Source: Anseranas semipalmata (taxonomy: Eukaryota; Chordata; Aves; Anseriformes; Anseranatidae). Taken from it: 64,000 nucleotides of DNA. The position numbers were made by a program, and so were the translations under genes. The notes beneath the pieces were generated by a model. That model was given only the letters and a program-made list of their open reading frames with translations. It did not search any database and was not told the origin of the DNA. The stretch is from NCBI GenBank assembly GCA_013399115.1, contig VXAA01007187.1, forward strand, positions 188,474-252,473, given 5' to 3'. This document shows, piece after piece, positions 13,351 through 25,894 of the stretch. The first letter of the stretch is position 1. Every line of letters starts with the position of its first letter.

Positions 13351-15651
13351 TGACAAGCTTTCTAAGCATACATCTTCAACTCATGAAGGTGTAAATAGCT
13401 GCTATCAATCAGGTCTTTCCTCAGTAGACAACTACAGAGGTGAGATGTTTATCTGTGAATTACATATCAGCACTTCAATATGTTCTACCTTTTCCCTTCC
13501 AATTTTAATTGAAATAATAAGGTTCTGTCCTCCAGAGCCTAAGAAGTACCTTTAAATCTAGAACATGATCAGATACCACATTCAAAATTAGTTTGTTATA
13601 TTCAAGGGTCTGAACAGAGAAATGGCATCACATGACACGTACAGGATACAAATGCTCGGCCAGTTATGACCTCTATCAAATACCACATACATGCTGGTAT
13701 GACCATTACTTCAATCATTTCTCTTTCACTAGATTTCTAACTACTATTACTGTAATTGCTCGTTGCCCTCCTTTGATTTGCCTGCCAGCTTTACATAAAC
13801 CATTTTTCCTAGGATCATGATGCTTTTTTTTTTTTTCACATCCAGTGAGGCATTAGCTATGCTGGCACCTGAAGAGTCCCACAATAGCCTTCGATGGGAA
13901 TGAAAGATATATCTTGTCAAGAGGGTTTACACTGCTCTTTGATCGCTCTGAATAAATCTAGAATGTCTGTAACTCCACAATAAATACAGTTTCTGAGCAA
14001 CTTAAGATTTCATTTTAATTAATTTCACTTTCACTCAGAGGGAGCATTTACTCAATTTTGTACTATAAGCACCCAGTACAGCTGTCTGATAAGAAGGGAG
14101 AATTAGCCATAGCAAAGCAAAAGAAAATATCCTCCCACAGTTGCCTGCTAGATCTACCATTAGCCACTGTAACACAAACAACTTTTGTCTGCTTATCCTG
14201 CTTGATGCTTCTGGTATCTTTTGCTGGAATATTGTGTTCAGGAATGCTATACTAGAGGAGAGGACAAGCCAGCTAGGGAGTAAATAAGCTTTGAGGAGAC
14301 TGGGTGATATATTAGGTGGTGAATGGATAGAAGTGATTATACTGTGAACTATCTAAGAATCACACATTGAAAATGATTTATCATGGGATTTTCACATTAG
14401 TTGCTCTCTTTATTGCTAGCAAACTTCTGCAGAACTGCAACTGCCAAGAGAAGCTTTAGCAGCCTTTGTCTCACCAACCCATATGCTTTTTGGAAAGGGA
14501 ACAGATTTCACATGAGCCTGTCCACAACAGTTTTTAAAGAGTTCTGCGGTCCTCCTTACTACTATTGTAAATTTTGGAGGAAGAGAATACTACCCAATTA
14601 CTCCAATATTTGCCTTGGATCAAGGAGAATGAAAAAAAAAATTCACAAGATGTCTTTCTCCATATGTTACAAAGAATTAAGGTTCCACCATGGAGAACTG
14701 TACTTTAATTGATTCTTTGTTATCAGATTTCTGTTTCAAATCTGTACTTTTTTTTTTATATATATATAACTTAAAAGTACAGAAAACTGTATTTTTTGTT
14801 ATGTACAAAACCTATGCTATTTTTTTTCTTAAGTATATTCCACTGTATTCTGCTACAATACCTGATTATGCTTGCTTTCCCCAAAAATGTCATCACAGTT
14901 TTGAAAGCACCAGAAAGGATGTTCATACTGTCTCTGTTAGTAAGGATGCCACATCTAGCCTGCTACCAGGTTAAAAGTCACTGATTAGTGTTGTTGCAAT
15001 TGATGTATCATTGCTGCAAATTATAATATTTACTTTAAATTTAGTTCTCATTAGTTGAAAGATATTTGCCACTGAAAAAGCAATGCAATCTGTACCAATT
15101 TTATGGTAATTTCTAATTAAAACAAACAAACAAACATAAATGGTCTCTCAAACATTATATTTCTTTAAAAGTATACCTTTTCTTGCCCAAACTCTTTAAC
15201 GCTATCTGAACATAGTTGTACATTTTCCCCCATTTACAGTAAGGTGAATCACCACGAACTGCTTATTATGATTTAATTGCTTATGTATGTCTTAAATTTA
15301 ATTTACATCAGCATTTACCTCCTTGCTGAAAGCATACAAGACTCTTTCAAAGCTGTAGCTACCTAATGACAATCTGATTTTTGCTTTGCTGTCAGAAAAC
15401 CACTCTAAAACCTAGAGTGCTTCAGAGGTGCAATTACAGAGCATCTACAGTAAAGAACTGGCATACACCTTTGAACTGAGGCCTTTGGCTGGGATGACCA
15501 AAAGTGCCAAGGCCTGCTCCTATCTGCTCTCACTCAACAGAAACAATGAAGTTTTACCATCTGCAGCAATGCCAAGCCTTCATATAGAGCTTTACACTCT
15601 GTAAGGAAATCTACTTATCAGGTCATAATGCACTCATACTAAGAAGTCATG

Positions 15652-15681
15652 AATGAAACTAGGATCATTCCTAGTTTCATT
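15652..15681. repeat. Perfect 13-bp inverted repeat with 4-nt loop
   Basis: AATGAAACTAGGA (15652-15664) and its exact reverse complement TCCTAGTTTCATT (15669-15681) enclose TCAT. It can form a strong hairpin. It is not followed by a T-run or a recognisable element. Confidence 0.9.
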
Positions 15682-16885
15682 TGACAGATTCTGAAAACTG
15701 CTCAATGAGTGAACGGCACACAACAACCAAGTTGTCGGCACACCAGAGGAACCAACATCACAAGCTTCTGGCACCTGAGCCTTTGAACTTTTCACACAAA
15801 GGGCCCCTTACAGAACTAGAGTCAGGAACAACGGAAAGGCGCAGGAGTGCTTTGATTCTTAGACATGCAAGAACGAGAACTACTGCATTGACACGACAAA
15901 CGAAGCTTTTAAGAGTGAGGCAACAGAGAGTATTCAAGCCTACATGTGAAAAAGAGCACAGTTCATAATCAGAAGCACAATGGACTGCCTCCAAATATTT
16001 ACATTATAACCTTGATTTTCCATAAAATTGCTGCGAACTTTAAAAAACGGACAAAAAAACTGAGTCCTATCTCTCTCCTACTGTCATTATTAACAAAATA
16101 TCTCTAGTTATGAAATAACAAAAATGGCCAGAATTGGTCATTTGGTAACAAGATTCTTAAAATTTTGCTTCAGGTCTTCCTTAGTATTTCAGATGAATGT
16201 ATTACAAACCCTACAAAATCACTTCGCTTGAAACTATGATCCAAGCTGCTCTATCAGACTTTGTATTTAAAGAGTTTAAAGATAACAGCCATAATGTCTT
16301 AATAGATACAATGGCATAATTTCAAGGCTGTCCTATCAACTTCATCCTGACAGCTTTTCTATTTCCCACAGCTGCCTTGCTCACTTATTCTTCAGCACAC
16401 AGAAATAAAAGTATAAATCCAAGTAATGAAAACAGTCAAGCTGCTCATAAAATGTCATATTACTCTGAGACTGCACATCACTCTCCAAATAGTATCCTGT
16501 CAACCACATGCTCATTCTTTAAGTGACAGAAGCACTGGCCTGAAACATGCTTGGAAAAAAAATCCACTCCAAAACAAACAAACAAAAAGCCATAAAGCAG
16601 TAAAATTTGCAATTTTTCCCCTTAATCCCATACTGTTCAAGACATTAAATGTTATATAAAAATTACTTTTAAAACAACCATATGCAAAATGGAGAGGAGA
16701 AAAGGTGACAACACGTCACCGTGCTTACTGTGTCACTGACAAATCAATAACTGAGACATGAAGATATGGAGATGCAGCATTTTTTTTTAGGACTATGAAG
16801 GACGGAGAACGTGACACCTCTAACAAATGTAACCGCATTCCTTCAACAGAAATTTTTGCTATCAACTGCGGAGTTTTAAAATTTG

Positions 16886-16991
16886 CTCTCTCCTCTCCTC
16901 TCCTCTCCTCTCCTCTCCTCTCCTCTCCTCTCCTCTCCNNNNNNNNNNNNNNCTCTCCTCTCCTCTCCTCTCCTCTCCTCTCCTCTCCTCT
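16886..16991 (+). repeat. (CTCTC)n pentanucleotide microsatellite, broken by a gap
   Basis: Perfect CCTCT pentamers run on both sides of 14 N bases (16939-16952). The plus strand is pure pyrimidine; the transcribed CDKAL1 RNA would carry GGAGA repeats. The true length is unknown because the assembly did not close the tract. Confidence 0.97.
16939..16952. other. Assembly gap (14 N) inside pentamer repeat
   Basis: Fourteen N bases interrupt the CCTCT tract. The short frames that run through it are artefacts of the repeat. Confidence 0.99.
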
Positions 16992-18019
16992 AATCTTCAG
17001 GAAAGCGGAGTTAACAAGTATGGAACTGTTGTGACTGACCGGTAAGCTTGTGATTAACATCCCAATTTAGTATCTATGGAATTTCTAAAAGGATTTAACT
17101 TTATTGTACATATTCAAACCTTGCAGCTTGACTTCTAAATTTGGCCTGTAAAAACATATTTGAAAAGATTAACCTGTATTTCTCAAAATGACATAAATCT
17201 GGTGGCACAGGAAGGTACTCCGAAAACTTTCAAGATTTACAAACCACCTCTAAATGCACTACCTGGCCAGGATAACCCACTTCATTTTTTCATTACAGAA
17301 GCACAATTTTAAGTATGTTTGCCTTGCTGGTTTACTTTATGAGTTTAACATGTTAATAAAAGTAAACGTACCTCAAAGTGAGGGCCAGTTTTCAAACCAA
17401 CTTCACACAACTGAAATTCAGTTTTGCAATTCACACAACAGGTGAAAGAAAAAAAAAATGGAAAGATTAAAGAGAATCCAAACCATCATCTGAGAACACT
17501 GGGGAAGCTTCGGAGAGAAAACTGTAATGATAGGCCCTTTTTTTGTTGAGCTTGTAAATCTGCAACTATATTCCTTTGGTCATTGTTCTCTATGACATTC
17601 TGATGCTTACAGGGTATGAACACAGATCTATCATAGGAAAAATTACTATTATCCTTCTTAACATCAAATCTTTCAAAATTGTTTATGTGATTTATGTAAC
17701 ATGTCAGAAGATGCACGGTATAGTCTCAATATGGAAAAAAAGTACGTACTTCTGGAATTTCTTTTGCAGAGTCAATTTCTCACCATTAACGCTGCATTAA
17801 TTAAGGTCTTTTGCATTTATGAAATGCAAAAGAATGCTGTTGAGTCACCAGACCCTTGCAATGCAATAGCCATGCTGGACATTCTGAAAAATCATCAGCA
17901 AATACTCCGGAGTCTCGATGCTCTGACATGACACTGTTTCACTACAGAACAGTAGGAAATGGTCCATAAAAGCCTGCTTATAAGCAGAGGAAATGAACAT
18001 GTCATTGCCCTTATAGCAA

Positions 18020-18051
18020 AAAACAACAACAACAACAACAACAACAACAAA
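18020..18051 (+). repeat. (AAC)n trinucleotide microsatellite
   Basis: About ten AAC units in a row. The frames that cross it read poly-Asn on the plus strand and poly-Val/Leu on the minus strand and are not genes. Confidence 0.95.
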
Positions 18052-20139
18052 ACAGGAAAAATCACAGTATGGAAATATATTAATTGTGATTTTAGTAGAA
18101 ATAAGAAAATCAAGGCTGTAGATGTAGCCACAGCAGAGATGCTGCGCTCTTGGAACCAATTACTTTTTCAGACAGAGATAGGAAGCTCAACTATTGAGTT
18201 GAGAAAACTATTGAGCCGAAGAAAACAGTCAGTTATATGATTGCTTAGAAGAATCAAGAAACATTCTTAAAAATTAAGAGCTGCTACAGAAAAGGGATAT
18301 AAGTATCCAACACTAGCATCAACTAAACTTCAAAAATAATGCCAAAACGTGGACTCAGGAATGCATTCACAATATGTTAGTACAGGTCTGGCAAGGTATC
18401 AGGGTAATTGCTGGTATTCCCTAGCTAACCTGCTTGTAAACTGTGAACATGCTAATAAGCTGGACAGAATAAAAAATAAAATAAAATAAAAAAATCTTGT
18501 GGAAGTGTGAACCTCTTACTAAACAAAGAAACCCCACTGTCTCCACTGCAAGATATTTCAGACATTGCAGGAAAAATCTCAGTTCTTCAGAAAAACAATA
18601 AGACTACGCATAGCTTCCCACTAAATTGTGGAGAAAAAAAATGTTGAATACATATCAGCAAATAAAATAAGAAGATGTATAAGCATAAAGTGGTGACTAT
18701 ATGATGAAAATTGAAGTTTATTAACAACATTCTATGAATGAATAAATTAGGATAGCAAAATATTAATACGCTTAAATGATCTTTAATACTACCTATCTGT
18801 TGGGAATCCATATTCCTCATTTCTGTCATAGAAATTAAATCGAATTAAGAGAACACCCCTGAAGAACACTTGGCCAGTTATGTGTATGATACTTATAATA
18901 CTGATTACACATCCAGATATAAAATATTTATACACTGTACATGCTTGGCGCATGGACTGTACTTGTGCTTTTGTTCTAGCCCATTCATTTGTACAGGAAA
19001 AGAATTTCCTTACTGAAAGCAATATCTGAATAGTGGGTTTTGCAGTTACCGGTTAGCTGTAACACAACTTACTGTATTATTTTCAGTCCCTCCCCCAGTG
19101 ATGTAGAAACTACAGGCAGTAGTCAACACTAACCTCTTAGCACATCAGTGCCTAATGCTGCTGCACAATGGCTTTGATCCTGCTTGGTTCTAAGCTCTAA
19201 TAGATGGTCCAAATTACTAAATATTTTGTAAATAGAGTGACAGAGCAAGGATGCACTGCCAGTGGTTTCACTGCTGGAAGAAAAGCAGATAGGGACAGGA
19301 GTAAACCATTCTCACTGCACTCTCCCTCAAACTACTGTAAATTAACCCAAGTTGTTTAAGAATATTTTCCCTCTCAATTCATACACCTCCCTTGATCAAA
19401 ATAGACAACATTTATTAACTGATGCTTCCAACAGTGACAGAAATTACAGTCATTTTTTGTAGTACAGATGGTGTAAAAATGCAATTTAAAAATATGATTA
19501 AGAGCTCAAAAGCTGAGTAACCCAAGTTCATCTTAGAAATGGATGTTTGGATGCTGCTAAACAAATGTATTTGGAGTTAATTAGCTCGCTTTTTATCTGT
19601 TCCTCAATTAAGAACTTCTTACTCTCCCTTAATCATGAAACAGCCATTAAAATCAACAGACCTGTCTGGACGACCTTATATATGAACAATAAATTAGCTG
19701 AACATTTTTTTTCTTAGAAGTATGAGAATGATTTTAATGAAAATAATGGTACTAGTAATGTCTTGGTCTATGTAGACTTTGGATCATAGTAAACCTGTTC
19801 TATACATGACATTTTCAAATGCTTCATATGATATGGTTTTACTCTCAGAAAATAGGTGTTTTGGAACATAATGTTTATTTTCATACCTCCAGAGAGCATA
19901 TTAATTCTTTTTACCCTTTATAAAAATATGTTAGGAATTGGCACCTGTTTACAAGTGAGAGAGCACACGTTTGGTTTTTTTTTTTTAAAAAAAAAAAGAA
20001 GTAGTATTTCAGTCATTAATATCAAATCACAAATACTTATCATTATAGGAAAAAACTGTGGAAGATGTGGTTAGAACCTATTCCCACATACAAAACAAGG
20101 ACTCATCCTCTCTCTGTAGTTCCTTTGAATCCTGCTGTG

Positions 20140-20390
20140 TTGGAATGTTGGCTGTCAATTAGCCACATCTGCTCTAATTAGCATTTCAAGATTTGCTCAG
20201 AATAAAGCTCTGTCCATCACACAGCAGTAGAAAGGCTAAGTAACTGGTTTAATACAGCAACAAAATTAACCTTCATGCACACAGCTTAATAAAGCAATAC
20301 TTTGCACTGGATAGAAATAGCTCTTTTAGGAGCATTTGTCTTTGCACCAATTGTGATCACAAACCCAATTTGATTGGGTTGTAAAGTAAG
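20140..20390. promoter_or_regulatory. Candidate intronic regulatory element (homeodomain, CCAAT and palindromic motifs)
   Basis: Contains CAATTAG and CTAATTAG homeodomain-type sites (about 20155-20185), the perfect 12-bp palindrome TTGTGATCACAA (20351-20362), and an 8-bp inverted CCAAT pair, AACCCAAT/ATTGGGTT (20362-20369 and 20373-20380). The density of symmetrical sites is the only evidence. Confidence 0.2.
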
Positions 20391-23300
20391 ATAATCTCTA
20401 CATGTCCCCCAGAAGAAATAAGGTATTAAATACAGATGAGAAATGAACTGCCATTTATGAATGGGATGAAATGAAAAAGGAATGTGTCAAGATTTTTACT
20501 TTGGATGCTTGGCCTCAAGGCTAATTTAGAGTTCCGGCCTCCTGTACAAATTAACAATGAAAAGACAACAACCAAAAGGCATGTTATACAAACTTATGAA
20601 CTTCACGTATTAAACAACTATCCCTGCTGATGCTGCAAATAAAAAAAAATTGCATTCTTCATCTCAGAAAAAATTACTATATTGTGCAGCTACAAATGCA
20701 ACTATGCTAGGCATTATAGTATTACTGCATTTGACAGAAGGGTAAGTGATAACAGTTTCAACAGTTCTTTGACTGGTTTTACAGCAGTCCAGCACTTCTG
20801 ACTATTAACATAATTCCTGAAAGTAAATGATAAAAATGAGATGAGATTTGACTGCCTCACTAGAATCAATTTCTTTTTATGAATCTAACCACATTGTTGG
20901 AAGCCTGACTTTGCTCCAAAACCATCTCTCTTTTTATTTAGAAAAAAAAAAAAAAAAGAAGATTATTTGATTGTTCCAGTCTCTTCCATAACTAGGATAA
21001 CGTTCTGCATATTGACATCTATTCACAAAGAACATGGCTGAATCGAGTTAGAGCCTTAGGATGATAACTTTTTATAGTCTGGGCAAGATCTTAGGATATA
21101 AAATGTGGAAATCTGACTCAGCTCTGACAGTTCATGTCATCTTGGGCAGCAGAACCATAATGGGTAACCAATGGTAATCTGTGCTATAAGCCAATATACA
21201 TGATTTCTAAGAAATATGATTTGAAGGAGGTTAATACACTACATCATTAATACCCACTTTCATTCGAAGTTGAACTGTTTGGGGGTGTTACTGATATTAC
21301 TTTAAACAAACACACAATACCCAGCAACATCTGGATAACTGGTACTTGTAAATCCCAACATTTCTATGGAACTTACCTCATTTTTTACTATTAGTAGAAA
21401 TAACTGACCAAGTTAATAGTGATGAGTGGCTGAGGTCACATTTGCTTCCCTTTGGTGCACTGCAAGAACTGGCTGGATACAAAGTAAAGCCTCCTTTTTA
21501 GACAGAGCAACAAAGACAGACTATTAATATGGGAAGTAAAGGTGCAAGAATACCAAGAAATTCACTCAAGTCTCTGAAAAGACAGCGTTGGGGACACAAG
21601 TATTGATTACCATCTCTCGAGTTTCAGTCCAGGGAGGATTTGCTAACTTGAAGCTCAGAAGTACTTTATTTTAAGCAATCTTCTGATGAAGAATTTTGCT
21701 TAGGATTCTGGCTTTTTCTTTTCACTTTCCCAATGTGTCCATCTCACTTCTTTTTTTTCCTCCTATTCACTCTAAGAGGATGAAAAGTTTTAGAGGAGAA
21801 ATAGATGAAAGAGATGGGAATCTTAAGGGAAGGATCTCAGCCTCCAGCAGACAGAATCACGGGACTCTTGCTCACATTGCTCTCCTGCCAGGAGCGCAGG
21901 ACACAAAAAAGTGAGCTACGTTAGCAGAATGCACAGGAGAAATGAGATAATTTGTGGAAACAAGAGGGAAAGGAGTATATATCTACTACGCATATTCAAG
22001 GACAAGTCCCTCCTCCACCCCCTTTTTTAACATTTTAAATCTGTTCTGCTTAAAAGTCTCTTGAATACAAACTAAAGCAATGAATGTTCTATGTATTCAA
22101 CCTAAATGTTCACCTTCACAGCTTCAGAAGTTGGCAAGTACGAGAGAACACACTGAAGATAAAATATATGGTTTCTACTCCAAGAAAAAGAAAAGGTAAA
22201 TCTAGCCAAGTTTTTTCCATATTTTTTAATATGATTTAAATAACAGACCTGTTTTCTAGCTCTGGACATATCCTCAAATGCACATGGCAGTAGTATTTCC
22301 AAACTATGAGGGGGGGAGAGAAGACTTTAAAACCTGCATTCCCTACCACCCACCCCCCTTTTCAGAGTTTCTATCTTCTTTGACCCAAAGCCAACATGAT
22401 AATTTCACATAAAACAGGAGTGTAGGAGGGTATTATTGGCACTAACGCATGGGAATAACCTGGGGGAGGAAAAGGATTTTTCTTATTCCTTCCTTATGTG
22501 TAACTTCTGAAAATAAAACAGCAGGCTTTGGACAGAAGAAATGACTTTCCTAGCACAAAAGGCAGAAGATAGAGGTCAGATGAGAAATAATGAAGTACGG
22601 GAGGAGTAAAAAGTTTACAAGCGAATACTTTGAAAATTAATTCAAAGCAGGAATTTTATGCTAAAGTTAAATAAAGGAGAGTTTAATTTTTTCCTTTCCT
22701 ACCTGTAACATATGAATGACACGGCCTGCAGAGATTTACAAAATGTGTCTTTTAGGTGCATGGTGAAGGGGAGAGAGATGGATGGCTGTAGTAAGCCCAC
22801 GAGGGTCACAGAAATGGAGCATGAACAGAAGCAGCTAGAGCGAAGACCAGCCCTGCAGGGCACTGACTCTGCCTGGAAAATACGTGTCTTGCCAGACCCT
22901 CCAGTCACCAACATGTGAGCTTGACACGAAGAGCTCAGTGAGAAGGTAGTTCTCTAGCTTCCATTGGCTGATAAAAGATGAACTGAGATACAAGGAGAAG
23001 TTCTTAATTTTGCTCCCTTGCTCTTACATACTTCCTTCCGCTAATGCCCCAGAATGCAACTAGCAGGGATAGGATACAGTGATAAAAAAGTACGAGGAAG
23101 TATGGAAGCAGACTGCTGACTTTGTTCCCATGTAACACTGTCTCCGAATCCTGTGCTTCACAACTTGTGCATCTCCCATCACCTCACATTCCAGCTACCT
23201 GCACAGATTTCTTCAACAGACACCAATGGGAGGCCAGTGCCAGCACAGCAGTCAGGATTTTTCCTTGGCACAACAAAACCCCTCTCCATACGGGAGGCAG

Positions 23301-25299
23301 ACATTTTCACAGAAGTCTGGAAGGAGGTTGCTAAAGCCAAAGCAAGCTTTTTTAGGTACCTCTTAGCTTTTAGAATACCACCTGTGTACTTGTACCACCC
23401 TTTTCATTTCATGTATTTTCCTGGGAGGAAAATTCCCTACAGAGAAACATGGGGAGGTTTCCTTGACCGTATTATGAGTTTTTCCATTTAAAGGAGCATC
23501 TGGCCTAATGTGTGGGTTTTAATTAAATGCAATCATTTGTAGTTCTGAAAAACATATACAAAAGGCCATACTGAATCAACATAACTGCAGTCAGTGACAT
23601 CTGTATTCCACAATAAAACAGTAAATATTCCACCATAGTATAGTTCTAAGATTAAAAAGGGGGGGAAGTCATTTCAATGAGTTATGATCTGTGGTTCCTG
23701 CTGCTATTTAAAAAAAAAAAAATTAAATATCCTTTGATCTTTGCTATAAAGAACAAACAATACTTGTGCTGCAGTGCAAAGAAAACTTGGATTTCTACTG
23801 AGTTAAGGCTGTATTCATTTATTAAAGAAGGAAAAGGTGACTGCATGGAAACTAGTGCCATGAATCATTCCAATAATTTAGAACTATGCCACCCAGCTGC
23901 ATATATCTCTTAGAACCATATGCAAAACAGCAATGTACTCATGGACGCAGATTAGCTCAAATAACACTCCAGCCTAGCAAGAGAGACCTCTTCTTGCCAG
24001 CTTGAATACACTCACACAACTTCATAATATGCAAATCTGAGACCAGCTTAATTGTACTTGATTGTAGGAGATGCTATGTATGATGAGACCTAAAGTTGCC
24101 TCTATTCAGGATAAAATAGTGACATCTAGAAACATAATATTAATCAAATAAATATCATCCAAATACTCATCTGATAGAATACCAAATCAACACCTTTCCT
24201 TTTATTAGTGTTTGTTTCTACTTGCTTCTAAATGTTTTCCTGCGATTGTCACCTTTCTCTTAACTATCTGACCTGCTGTCCAACCCCAGCCCTCCACAAT
24301 TTATGCACTCTTCCTCCTCGTCAGCTACGAATGCAGCGGTACACCCTTTCACTGTTAAAAAAAAAAAAAAAAAGGAAAAGAAAGGAAAAAAAAGCTACAA
24401 AATCATTCTGAAGTTGATTGTATATGCAGTACTTTCATACTTCATACAAAAAAAAAAAAGTGAGGTAGGAATCTGAGAATTCTCCTTTCCTCTAAAATTC
24501 AGTTTTGCCTTCTTAAGATATAGCATAGCTCAGGAAATCCAAGATGGTTCAGAAAATTAAAGCAAATGCATAGATTAGCAATATCCTGTCCTTCTGTTGA
24601 TTTCAAAATAGTGGTGGTGATGTAGTGGTGTAACCAAAGTGGTGTAAGGAAATAAGAAAAGCAAAATTCTTTAGGAGGGTTAACAATCTTTTTTTTTTTT
24701 AATTGGACAGAATACTTGGAAAAAACAGATGAGCATTCAACAGCCCGAGACTTTGCCTGGTTTTCCTAACAGTAGCAATTTCTCTAATAAAAGATGCTAT
24801 CTCCACATACAGACTGTCTCTGAGAACTTTGTCTATGTCCAGAGAGCTTTCCAGAACAGTACAATGCATGCGGCCTGACCATAATAGGGCTGATTTAACA
24901 CCAGTTCTACAGGCATGGACTTCACTAGCTTTGATGGACTTTCCCACACTCTCCATCTAAGATTTGCTCCCTATGATTTATATGATTTTATAAAAAAAAA
25001 ATCTCATTCAAGAATTTTCCAAGTTTTAATAAGATTTTGTCCTAATGTAATCTTTCTCTGACACACCAAAATAAAATCAATAATTCACTTTGCTTCCTCA
25101 AAAAAAAATTCACCTTGCAAAATATAAAAAAACAACAATTTTACCTTGTGTACCATAGTTAACTGGAAGTGAATTTTACTTCAGAAGATACAAATTACAA
25201 TGGAGTAACTGTCTGATCAAGCAGGAATAAAAACCAAAAATAAAATCAACATGGAAATTCATCTATAAAACCACATGTACAAAGACAGTCGAAGGCTGT

Positions 25300-25894
25300 C
25301 ATCATGGTTTTGGCTGGGATAGAGTTAATTTTCTTTGTAGAGGCTCACACAATGCTGTGTTTTGGATTTCTGACGAAAATAGTGGTGATAACACGCCGAT
25401 GGTTTTGGTTGTTGCAGAGCAGTGCTTACACAGAGCCAAGGACTTTTCTGCTTCTTATGCCACCCTGCCAGTGGGAAGGCTGGGGGTGCACAAGGAGCTG
25501 GGAGGGGACACAGTCAGAACAGCTGGCCCAGACTGACCAAAGGGATATTCCATACTCTATGTCATCATGCTCAGCAATAAAAGCTGGGGTGAAGGAGGAG
25601 GAAGGGGGGGATGTTTGGAGTGATGGCATTTGTCTTCCCAAGGAACCATCGCGCGTGATGAGCCCTGCTTTCCTGGAAGTGGCTGAACACCTGCCTGCTG
25701 ATGGGAAGTAGTGACTGAATTCCTTGTTTTGCTTTGCTTGTGTGTGTGGCTTTTGCTTTACCCAGTAAACTGTCCTTACCACAACCCAGGAGTTCTCACA
25801 CTTTTATGTTTTCAATTCTCTCCCCCATTCACCTGGGGAGAGTGAGTGAGCGGCTGCGTGGTGCTGAGCTGCCTGCTGGGGCTAAACCACAACA
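25300..25894 (+). mobile_element. Solo LTR of an ERVL-like endogenous retrovirus (copy 1)
   Basis: The 595-bp sequence is the same LTR family as 34679-35248, in the same orientation, with long stretches of near identity (for example the gagttaattttctttgtag segment near the start). An exact 5-bp target duplication, GCTGT, flanks it (25295-25299 and 25895-25899). The 3' end is the canonical CA (ccacaaca). The 5' end reads CA where the other copy has TG, so the terminal dinucleotide has mutated. A polyadenylation signal AATAAA lies at 25576-25581. About 30 bp around 25480-25510 (ggctgggggtgcacaagg and following) is absent from the second copy. No gag, pol or env sequence is next to it, so it is a solo LTR left by recombination. 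The ERVL class assignment rests on the 5-bp duplication and general resemblance. Confidence 0.85.

Noticed and set aside
16725..17060. 111-codon frame with RRGEE repeats
   Set aside because: Translation of the CCTCT microsatellite across an N gap.
25304..25782. Open frames of 118-135 codons in the first LTR
   Set aside because: The same frames, with indels, recur in the second LTR copy; they are non-coding LTR sequence.
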